DNA of 6,980 bases, from assembly GCA_005880345.1 (NCBI GenBank), contig VBGE01000139.1:1-6980 (forward strand). Reading direction: 5' to 3'. The translations under genes and the position numbers were made by a program. The notes under the pieces are model-generated. The model saw only the letters and a program-made list of their open reading frames with translations. It did not search any database and was not told the DNA's origin. Each line of letters begins with the position of its first letter. Within the stretch, counting starts at the first letter, position 1. Origin of the DNA: Chloroflexota bacterium (GTDB lineage Bacteria > Chloroflexota > Dormibacteria > Dormibacterales > Dormibacteraceae). Below are positions 1-5,457 of the stretch, piece after piece.

Positions 1-2
1 TC

Positions 3-332
3 GATCCCACGGTCCCGCCGAGCGGCCCCGGCTGCGTCGAATGTACGTCCACCGACGGATGGTGGCTTCACCTACGCAGGTGCGCGTCATGCGGCCACAT
101 CGGTTGCTGTGACACCTCGCCGTCGCAGCACGCCAGCCGGCACGCCGCCGAAACCGGCCACCCCGTAATCCAGAGTTTCGAGCCCGGCGAGGACTGGTTC
201 TGGGACTACACCACGCAGGAATATCTAGACAAAGGCCCAAAGCTCGCGCCGCCGAATCATCATCCGCTCGACCAGCCGACACCAGGTCCCAAAGGCCGCG
301 TGCCGAAAGACTGGCAGCGCCACCTGCACTGA
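3..332 (+). CDS. UBP-type zinc finger protein (5' end outside the window)
   Basis: The frame starting at base 3 is open from the left edge to a TGA at 330-332, giving 109 in-window residues; no clear start is visible, so the gene probably begins just upstream. The first half has the spacing of a UBP-type (ZnF-UBP) zinc finger: Cys11 and Cys14 (GCVEC), a Trp-Trp-Leu-His-Leu strand at 20-24, Cys27 and Cys30 (CASCG), GCC at 34-36, then His43, His47 and His53, followed by the family's typical W-F-W-D-Y tail near 65-69. In eukaryotes this domain binds the ubiquitin C-terminus. Bacterial versions are usually stand-alone proteins of about 80-120 residues whose role is unknown, and this one fits that size. 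The C-terminal third is Pro-rich and looks disordered. It converges with the MBL-fold gene, leaving 7 bases between the stops. The family call is good; no cellular function can be given. Confidence 0.85.
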   Translation, partial: DPTVPPSGPGCVECTSTDGWWLHLRRCASCGHIGCCDTSPSQHASRHAAETGHPVIQSFEPGEDWFWDYTTQEYLDKGPKLAPPNHHPLDQPTPGPKGRVPKDWQRHLH

Positions 333-333
333 G

Positions 334-359
334 AGCGAGCTACCCGCTCAGAGCTCGCT
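334..359. terminator. Inverted repeat between convergent genes, possible bidirectional terminator
   Basis: AGCGAGCT (334-341) and AGCTCGCT (352-359) form a perfect 8-bp stem with a 10-base loop. It sits right after the TGA of the zinc finger gene and covers the stop and last codons of the leftward MBL-fold gene. Position and symmetry suit a shared terminator, but there is no clear T-tract on either side, so the function is inferred from placement only. Confidence 0.35.
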
Positions 360-1047
360 TGTATCGCTCGGCCGAGCGGCGCACGGCGCCCTTGGCGTCG
401 GCCGCGACATTGCGGTCCCACCAGGCTCCATAGACGCGGTCAAACGCAAACGGCTGCAGGATGTCACCGCTCAGCATGGCGCCGCGCCCATCCGCCCCGG
501 CGGGCCAATGCAGCACCGTCCCTCCGGGAAAATGACCACCCGCCCGAATCAACTTGATCCCGTCCCACAGGTCGCGCGTCTCGCCGGTCCAGAACTCGAT
601 CCTGGGATCAGGCCGCATCACCCACTCTCGATCGGCCGCGTGCAGCAGCACCGGCGCATCGAATGCGTGGCTCCATTCCACCATCGACGAGTAGTAGTGC
701 GGGTGCGAGATCGCGATCGCGCGAATACCACCCAGCGACCGCACATGCGCTTCCGTCGAATCGTCGAGCACCGTGATGCAGTCCCACAGCACGTTGCCCT
801 GCGGTGAGCGCACGAGCAGCGCGCGCTGGCCGATCGCGAACGATGGCTCGGTGCCGATTCCGGTCAGGCCGAGATCGTCGCGCACCACATTGTGGTGGCC
901 AGATCGGAGATCACCCAGCGTGGTCCACTGCTGCCCCGACCAGCCCACGTACTGGCGGTCGTCCTCGCAGATCGGACACGACGCAGGGGGATCTTCGCCA
1001 TCGGCAAATTGAGTGCCGCACGTGACGCAAACGTGCGCGGCGGGCAT
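340..1047 (-). CDS. MBL-fold (metallo-beta-lactamase-like) protein with N-terminal zinc knuckle
   Basis: 235 residues, ATG start. The N-terminus has two Cys pairs, Cys7-x2-Cys10 and Cys24-x2-Cys27 (CVTC, CPIC), a rubredoxin- or zinc-ribbon-like knuckle. The body, about 50-235, follows the metallo-beta-lactamase fold order: a strand ending NVLWDC (85-90), a helix, then ISHPHYYSS (113-121), His172 in AGGHFPGG, and Asp195 in LSGDI. The usual HxHxDH metal motif is degenerate: His115 and His117 remain, but the Asp and third His positions are Tyr119 and Ser120. His172 and Asp195 remain, so a mononuclear or altered metal site is possible. I recall homologues with a similar HPHYY motif annotated only as MBL-fold hydrolases, so this looks like a subfamily trait rather than decay. 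It starts 22 bases after the stop of the sensor-like gene on the same strand and may share its transcript, although only a weak ribosome site (TTGGGCAG) precedes the ATG. Substrate unknown. Confidence 0.85.
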   Translation of the reverse strand: MPAAHVCVTCGTQFADGEDPPASCPICEDDRQYVGWSGQQWTTLGDLRSGHHNVVRDDLGLTGIGTEPSFAIGQRALLVRSPQGNVLWDCITVLDDSTEAHVRSLGGIRAIAISHPHYYSSMVEWSHAFDAPVLLHAADREWVMRPDPRIEFWTGETRDLWDGIKLIRAGGHFPGGTVLHWPAGADGRGAMLSGDILQPFAFDRVYGAWWDRNVAADAKGAVRRSAERYKRALSG

Positions 1048-1069
1048 CTGCCCAATCTATCGCAGGGCT

Positions 1070-2647
1070 TCAGCCCGGCGGCGGCGGTCCCTGCTTCACC
1101 TCGAACACCGCGTCGTCAGTGAACGACGTCCCGTCGAACTGGATCCCGTAACACCCTGGCGCCGACGGCGTGAAGGACCCGATCCACGTTCCCCAGTAGG
1201 GCGGCGACGACGTTTGGGGGATGCCAAAAGCGCCTCCTCCAAGGCCGGTGCCGTCGCCCGTGAGCGTTATCGAGCCCGTGCCGTCCAGCTGCTTGACCCG
1301 CACCAGGACCGGTCCTGTGTATTTCGGATCCACCAGGACCAGCATGGCCTGGCTGCCTGCCGAGTACCAGTAGATCTGTCCGCTCAGGTAGGCCGGACCG
1401 GGTCCGAATCCATAGTTCGGCCACTTGCCCGATCCCGGTCGCACGTTGACCTGCAGTGAGACCTGGGACGACGTGTTGCAGGGTGCGCCCCCCGCAACAT
1501 CCGGCAGCATGAGCGGCTTCGCCATCAGGACCGACCAGTCGACGTTTGGAGGTGTGGGCGACGGCGACGGTGTTGGCGCCTTCGGCAGTGGCGTGGCGGC
1601 CACCCCGCGGAACTCGCCTGGCACACACGGGCCGGCCGGTAGGAACGTGATGTTCGAGTACTGGTAACCCGCCGGAGCCGCAGGCCCACCCGAAACCTTG
1701 AAGCTCGGGTCGAAATCCGTCGCGTCTCCTGCCTTGCCCATATAGATCGTGGTGACGTGCCCCGCAGGATCGACTGTGATTACGTAATACGTAGTCCCTG
1801 CGTCGCGGCCACCCAGCCGGTAAACCCTGGAGCCCTCGGCGACCGGCCCCAGGTAGCTGTAATTGCTTATGCCTGCGAACGGGATTCCCTTGAAAAGTGT
1901 CGGGTCGGCGCTCTGTGGTGCCTGGGTCGTCGAGCCGGTTGCGGGATCGACCAGCCACAACGACATGATCCCCCCTTGCCATGGCACGGTCGATGCGAGG
2001 ATTCCGGACGAAGTCCACTCGATCACCTCGATGTCTGCGGCGGATGCCCAGAGCTTGCGGTCGGACCCAGTTGCGCCGTCGACCACGTGAAGCTCCGACC
2101 CCGTGGCTTTATTGAATGTCGCGCCTGGAGGCGTGAGCTTGACGTACGCGTAGGAGCGGTGGTCCGGGGAGATGCTCCGGTTCGTCGCCGGCAGCCAACG
2201 ATGGAGCTCGGCCGAGTAGAGGGCGGCGGACGGCGTACTTCCCGCGGGCAGATCCTGGACCGTGCCTCTCGGGTCGGCGAAGAACGTGCCCGAGGGAATG
2301 TTGACGAAGCCCAGGCTCGTCGCGGGTGCTGATGGTTGGCCTGGATTGTCCGCCTCCTGGACCACATAAACCGCCAGGTGGCAGGGCATCGAATCAAGCG
2401 CCAGCTGGGCGACACCGGTCGGTGTCGCGGCGGGGAGGACGTTGCCCCGAGGTCGCAGCGTCACGCGCGAGCCCACCAGCACGAGGATCAGCAGCACGGC
2501 GACCCCGATCGCCAGCAATCCCATCAAGCGCGGATACGTTCGTGCGGCGCCAGACGAAGCCGGACGACCCAGCATGGGCGCACCCAGGGATGCCGGCGGC
2601 TCGCCCAGGGCGCCGCGGAGGCGCTCGCGAAATTCCTCTTCACGCAT
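1070..2647 (-). CDS. Membrane-anchored sensor-like protein coupled to the ECF sigma factor (candidate anti-sigma factor)
   Basis: 525 residues. A short charged cytoplasmic N-terminus (1-40, starting MREEEFRERLRGALGEPPA) precedes one transmembrane helix at about 41-59 (LMGLLAIGVAVLLILVLVG). The rest should lie outside the membrane. Residues 85-350 are beta-rich with repeated Ser/Asp/Gly blades such as ISPDHRSYAYVK, LHVVDGATGS, LWLVDPATGS and VITVDPAGH, resembling WD40-like/TolB-type propeller repeats. A Pro/Thr/Ser linker covers 351-368, and a C-terminal beta-sandwich-like domain (about 370-518) ends in CYGIQFDGTSF. Cys89, 341, 390 and 499 are all extracytoplasmic and could form disulfides. 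The ATG overlaps the sigma factor's TGA (ATGCGTGA) and has a strong ribosome site, so the two are translationally coupled. By position and topology it is the likely regulator of that sigma factor. It lacks the HxxxCxxC zinc motif of classical ZAS anti-sigma factors, so the anti-sigma role is inferred. The ligand is unknown. Confidence 0.78.
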   Translation of the reverse strand: MREEEFRERLRGALGEPPASLGAPMLGRPASSGAARTYPRLMGLLAIGVAVLLILVLVGSRVTLRPRGNVLPAATPTGVAQLALDSMPCHLAVYVVQEADNPGQPSAPATSLGFVNIPSGTFFADPRGTVQDLPAGSTPSAALYSAELHRWLPATNRSISPDHRSYAYVKLTPPGATFNKATGSELHVVDGATGSDRKLWASAADIEVIEWTSSGILASTVPWQGGIMSLWLVDPATGSTTQAPQSADPTLFKGIPFAGISNYSYLGPVAEGSRVYRLGGRDAGTTYYVITVDPAGHVTTIYMGKAGDATDFDPSFKVSGGPAAPAGYQYSNITFLPAGPCVPGEFRGVAATPLPKAPTPSPSPTPPNVDWSVLMAKPLMLPDVAGGAPCNTSSQVSLQVNVRPGSGKWPNYGFGPGPAYLSGQIYWYSAGSQAMLVLVDPKYTGPVLVRVKQLDGTGSITLTGDGTGLGGGAFGIPQTSSPPYWGTWIGSFTPSAPGCYGIQFDGTSFTDDAVFEVKQGPPPPG

Positions 2648-3269
2648 CGGCGCTCACCTCCGGGATCTCGACGCGCAGGCGGACCAACGCCCGATGCACG
2701 CGAGCCTTGGCCGCGGGCCCGCTGACTCCGAGCACGGATCCGACCTCTTCGAAGGGCAGGTCCAGGTAGTAGCGCAGCACGATCGCCAGTCGCATGTCGT
2801 CGGGCAGTCGGCGGACCGCGCGTCGAAGATCCATCGCCGCCTCGCCGTCGCTGGACGAGATGGACGGTGTGTCGTCGCCGACCGAAGCCACCTTGACGAT
2901 CGACCACCACCTGCTGCGCCGCCGCTGCCGGCACTCGTTGGCGACGATCTTCAAGAACCACGCGCGCACGTTGGAGTCGGCGCGCAGCCGCGGAAACGCG
3001 CGCCACGCCTTGAACGTCGCCTCCTGTACCGCGTCCTCGCAATCGTGTGGGTTCTGCAGCATCCCGTAAGCAAGGCGCTGGGCGGCCGGGACCAGAGGCG
3101 CCACGAGATCGGCGAACGTCTGGTCCCCCTCAGCCCCCGCAAGCGCTCCCAGCGCCGTCACTCCAACCTTTTCAATGCGCGGCGGCAGCATTCCGTTGCG
3201 ATCCCGCGACTGAAGATACTTTGGTCTCGGGTCGATGGCGCCCGGAACACCTCGTGCGACCCCTATCAA
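2640..3269 (-). CDS. ECF-type RNA polymerase sigma factor
   Basis: Sigma-70 family protein of the short extracytoplasmic-function type, with regions 2 and 4 only. Region 2 spans about 51-122: FADLVAPLVPAAQRLAY, then the -10-binding helix with NPHDCEDAVQEATFKAWRAF (73-92) and AWFLKIVANECRQRRR (103-118). Region 4 spans about 147-202, with LPFEEVGSVLGVSGPAAKARVHRALVRLR (171-199) as the helix-turn-helix reading the -35 element. The full frame has 209 residues from a TTG at 3269 with a fair AAGGG ribosome site 6 bases upstream. An ATG at 3191-3189 (residue 27) would give 183 residues, closer to typical ECF length, and removes a tail with no family similarity I can see; both starts remain possible. 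It is followed by an overlapping membrane protein gene, the common sigma/anti-sigma arrangement. It diverges from the LacI gene across a 104-base gap from the TTG. I saw no clear ECF-type autoregulatory promoter upstream. Target genes are unknown. Confidence 0.93.
   Translation of the reverse strand: MIGVARGVPGAIDPRPKYLQSRDRNGMLPPRIEKVGVTALGALAGAEGDQTFADLVAPLVPAAQRLAYGMLQNPHDCEDAVQEATFKAWRAFPRLRADSNVRAWFLKIVANECRQRRRSRWWSIVKVASVGDDTPSISSSDGEAAMDLRRAVRRLPDDMRLAIVLRYYLDLPFEEVGSVLGVSGPAAKARVHRALVRLRVEIPEVSADA
2654..2661 (-). promoter_or_regulatory. Strong Shine-Dalgarno for the sensor-like gene, inside the sigma factor gene
   Basis: On the minus strand GGAGGTGA lies 6 bases before the ATG at 2647-2645, almost perfectly matching the 16S rRNA anti-SD. 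It falls in the last codons of the sigma factor gene and fixes the start of the downstream gene at 2647. It supports coupled but independently strong translation of the sensor-like protein. Confidence 0.75.
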
Positions 3270-3278
3270 ACCAAACCC

Positions 3279-3306
3279 TTGACAACCGTCCAGCCGACCA
3301 TATAAT
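3279..3306 (+). promoter_or_regulatory. Consensus housekeeping promoter of the lacI-type/ABC transporter operon
   Basis: TTGACA (3279-3284) and TATAAT (3301-3306) are both perfect sigma-70/sigma-A hexamers with a 16-base spacer. The transcription start would fall at about 3312-3314, inside the first operator copy, leaving a leader of about 60-80 bases before the LacI start. A promoter this strong directly in front of tandem operators suggests expression is set mainly by repression. Confidence 0.85.
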
Positions 3307-3308
3307 CC

Positions 3309-3336
3309 TGTAAGCGCTTACCGGTAAGCGCTTACC
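3309..3336. promoter_or_regulatory. Tandem LacI-family operators (two copies of GTAAGCGCTTAC)
   Basis: Two identical perfect 12-bp palindromes, GTAAGCGCTTAC at 3310-3321 and 3324-3335, are separated by CG. Together 3310-3335 is a single 26-bp perfect palindrome. With flanks the copies read TGTAAGCGCTTACC and GGTAAGCGCTTACC, very like the TGTAAGCGCTTACA-type sites of LacI/CcpA-family regulators with their central CG step. They start 3 bases after the -10 hexamer and cover the expected transcription start, ideal for blocking polymerase. The adjacent LacI gene is the obvious binder. The centre-to-centre distance is 14 bp, so two dimers would sit on different faces of the helix. Confidence 0.85.
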
Positions 3337-3357
3337 GCAACGCCAAAAGCAGGCGGT

Positions 3358-3367
3358 CTGCCGGCAG
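3358..3367. repeat. 10-bp perfect palindrome in the lacI leader
   Basis: CTGCCGGCAG is self-complementary over 10 bp and lies just upstream of the LacI start codon, in the mRNA leader. It is unlike the AAGCGCTT operators and too short for a terminator. It could be a small site or leader hairpin, or chance in GC-rich DNA. Confidence 0.25.
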
Positions 3368-3373
3368 GTCGGT

Positions 3374-4462
3374 TTGGGGAGTCCAGGCCCTGTGCGAGAT
3401 GTCAAGAAACTCAAGGGGACGCTGACGATCTACGACGTCGCCAGCCAGGCCGGCGTCTCCATCGCCTCTGTGTCCCGGGTTCTCAACGGCCAGGGCAGCC
3501 CGCGCGCCAATACCCGCGAGCGCGTGATTCGCGCGGTCCAGGAGCTTGGCTTCGTCCCCGACGGCGCGGCCAGGGCGCTCTCCAACGGCCTCAAGGAAGT
3601 CGTGGGGGTCGTCTTCCGAAGGGGAGAGGAGACCCACTTCGAGGGCGAGGACGAAAGCCTCCTCTTCATCGACGTCATCAACCGAGGCATCGACGTCGCC
3701 GCGCAGCGCCGCGGCTTCGACGTGCTGATGAGCTCGGTCGGTTACACCGACGAGAAGGTCGCCGCCCGCATTGCGTCCATCGCCGGCAAGGCCGACGGCG
3801 TGATCCTCCACGACCGCATGCTGCCCTCCGCCGCCATCAGCAAGCTCGCCGAGACGGTCCCCGTCGTCACCCTGGCCGGAAGCCCGCAGAAGGGCGCAAT
3901 GAACGTTCGCTGCGACAACGAGGCGGGCATGCGCGCGCTGGTCAGGCACCTGGTCAAGGACCACGGCTACAGGAGCCTTGCCTACGTCTCCGGCCGATCC
4001 GACAGCCCTGACAACCGCTCCCGCCAGAAGGCTTTCGAGCAAGAAGCCGCCGCCCACCAGGCGACCGCGAATACAGGCCCCGACTGGCAGGGCAACTACA
4101 GTGCCGCAGGCGGCGCCAAGGTCGTAGAGGCGATCCTCGACGCGCATCGGAAGCTGCCACGCGCGATCGTCTGTGCCAACGACCAAACCGCCCTCGGCGT
4201 CATGCACGCGCTCGCCCGGCGCCGGATCAACGTGCCAGGCGATGTCGCGGTCACTGGCTTCGACGATGTGCCCGTGGCGCGCCATCTCCACCCGCCGCTG
4301 ACCACCGTCCGGCAGCCCATGCAGGAGATGGGCGCCACCGCGTTCGATGTCCTCTACTCCCGAATCAGCACCGGTCATGGCGACGCCGACGTCGTGCTCC
4401 CGGTGCAGCTGATGGTCCGCGAAAGCTGCGGCTGCACGGCCAGTGGAAGGAGTCGGGCCTAA
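3374..4462 (+). CDS. LacI-family transcriptional regulator
   Basis: 362 residues from a TTG; a GTG at 3392 (residue 7) with GGGGAG about 10 bases upstream is an equally good start. The N-terminal DNA-binding part is textbook: LTIYDVASQAGVSIASVSRVLNG (17-39), then TRERVIRAVQELGFVPDGAARALSNG (47-72), which contains the hinge helix. The periplasmic-binding-protein-like effector domain covers about 75-350, with FIDVINRGIDVAAQRRGFDVLM (98-119), DGVILHDR (141-148), the VCANDQTALG sugar-pocket segment (266-275), VTGFDDVPVARHLHPPLTTVRQP (293-315) and the family's frequent ESCGC ending (350-354). Members are usually dimeric repressors released by a sugar or sugar derivative. It is the first gene after a consensus promoter with two LacI-type palindromes and lies 2 bases before a permease gene, so autoregulation plus control of the transporter operon is inferred. 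The effector cannot be read from the sequence. Confidence 0.95.
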   Translation: MGSPGPVRDVKKLKGTLTIYDVASQAGVSIASVSRVLNGQGSPRANTRERVIRAVQELGFVPDGAARALSNGLKEVVGVVFRRGEETHFEGEDESLLFIDVINRGIDVAAQRRGFDVLMSSVGYTDEKVAARIASIAGKADGVILHDRMLPSAAISKLAETVPVVTLAGSPQKGAMNVRCDNEAGMRALVRHLVKDHGYRSLAYVSGRSDSPDNRSRQKAFEQEAAAHQATANTGPDWQGNYSAAGGAKVVEAILDAHRKLPRAIVCANDQTALGVMHALARRRINVPGDVAVTGFDDVPVARHLHPPLTTVRQPMQEMGATAFDVLYSRISTGHGDADVVLPVQLMVRESCGCTASGRSRA

Positions 4463-4464
4463 AG

Positions 4465-5457
4465 ATGGGGGCGCTCGTCAGAAGGCTCGGCGTGTATGTG
4501 CTCGCCGCCTGGGTGGCGATCACCGTGAGCTTTTTGCTGCCGAGAGTGGTGCCTGGCAACCCGGTGGCCGGCGCGGTCGCGCGCGCTGAGCAATCGGGCA
4601 ACTGCAACTCGCAGTGTGTGCTTGCGGTCGAACAGCAGCTCGGCTTCAACGTGCACACGAGCCTGTGGGACCAGTACATGCAGTACATCGGCAACCTGGC
4701 TCATGGCGACCTCGGCCACAGCTGGTCGGAGAACGCGCCCGTCGGCTCGCTCATCGTCTCGTACCTGCCGTGGACGCTCGTGCTCCTGGTGGTTGCGACC
4801 ACGCTCGCTTTCCTCGGCGGCAGCGTCGTCGGGACTCTGATCGCGTGGCGTCGCGGCTCGTGGGCCGACTGGCTGATCCCGTTCGCGACCTTCTTCCAGG
4901 CGTTGCCCTACTTCTTTCTCGGGATCGTCCTCGTCCTGATCTTCGGCCAGACCGGGACGATGCTGAAATGGTTCCCCAGCCTGTTCGGCTACGACATCTA
5001 CGGGACCATCCCTGGATTCAACTTTCCGTACATCCAGAGCGTGCTCAGCCACGCCCTCCTGCCGGCAGCGACGGTCGTCCTCGCCTCGATGGGCGGATTC
5101 ATCCTGTCGATCCGCAACCAGGTCATCACGACGATGGACGAAGACTTCGTGCTGGTCGCCGAGGCCAAGGGCCTGCCAACGCGGGCCGTCATCTGGTACG
5201 CGGTCCGCAACGCGCTCCTCCCGGTGGTCGCCAACTTCACGATCGCCATCAGCCTCGTCGTGGGCGGCCAGATCCTCGTCGAGATCGTCTTCAACTACCC
5301 GGGAATCGGCTTCCACCTTTATGACGCGCTCGGCAAGCTCGATTACCCGCTGGTGCAGGGCGTCTTCGTCGTGATCACGCTGGTCGTGCTCGCGGCCAAC
5401 CTTGTCGCTGACGCGGTTTACGTTGCCCTCGACCCGCGCGCGAGGCAGGCCGCATGA
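4465..5457 (+). CDS. ABC transporter permease, DppB/OppB type (probable oligosaccharide or peptide importer)
   Basis: 330 residues, usual size for DppB-type permeases. It starts ATG 2 bases after the LacI stop, with GGAAGGAG 12 bases upstream. Order of parts: first membrane helix about 9-27 (AAWVAITVSFLLPRVVPGNPV, the typical DppB opening), an external loop with NLAHGDLGHSW (77-87), then five more helices at roughly 101-128, 135-160, 192-215, 257-279 and 296-318. The cytoplasmic EAA loop that docks on the ATPase is at 226-253 (EDFVLVAEAKGLPTR through NALLP). VFNYPGIGFHLYDAL (275-289) is also characteristic. The external loop has Cys47 and Cys51, which could form a small disulfide. The protein is half of the membrane channel with the next gene. 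A LacI regulator in the operon points to an oligosaccharide substrate, but the fold alone does not separate sugar from peptide importers. No symbol is assigned since substrate is unknown. Confidence 0.95.
   Translation: MGALVRRLGVYVLAAWVAITVSFLLPRVVPGNPVAGAVARAEQSGNCNSQCVLAVEQQLGFNVHTSLWDQYMQYIGNLAHGDLGHSWSENAPVGSLIVSYLPWTLVLLVVATTLAFLGGSVVGTLIAWRRGSWADWLIPFATFFQALPYFFLGIVLVLIFGQTGTMLKWFPSLFGYDIYGTIPGFNFPYIQSVLSHALLPAATVVLASMGGFILSIRNQVITTMDEDFVLVAEAKGLPTRAVIWYAVRNALLPVVANFTIAISLVVGGQILVEIVFNYPGIGFHLYDALGKLDYPLVQGVFVVITLVVLAANLVADAVYVALDPRARQAA

Noticed and set aside
1065..1076. Small hairpin GGGCTTCAGCCC at the end of the sensor-like gene
   Set aside because: Only a 4-bp stem with a 4-base loop around the stop codon and no T-tract; too weak to call a terminator between it and the MBL-fold gene.
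1116..2018. 300-residue minus-strand frame inside the sensor-like gene
   Set aside because: Alternative frame of the same strand with Arg/Gly/His-rich sequence; the sensor frame has coupled start, ribosome site, membrane helix and linker.
3244..3248. GGAAC resembling an ECF -35 element near the sigma gene
   Set aside because: It is on the plus strand, pointing away from the sigma gene, and no CGTC-like -10 follows at suitable spacing.
2442..3305. 287-residue plus-strand frame opposite the sigma factor
   Set aside because: Antisense of a clear ECF sigma factor; Arg/Pro/Ser-rich without motifs.
3297..3334. Possible leftward promoter (TTACCG, 17 bases, TATATG on the minus strand) for the sigma operon
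   Set aside because: Both hexamers are poor matches, and the AT-rich part is explained by the rightward TATAAT and the rest by the operators.
3332..4378. 348-residue open frame on the minus strand opposite the LacI gene
   Set aside because: It mirrors the LacI gene, has low-complexity His/Asp/Gly-rich composition without any recognisable domain, and is a normal artefact of high-GC third-codon bias.
4459..5316. 285-residue minus-strand open frame opposite the DppB-type permease
   Set aside because: Composition is almost entirely charged residues (Asp/Glu/Arg/His), as expected for the antisense of a hydrophobic membrane protein.
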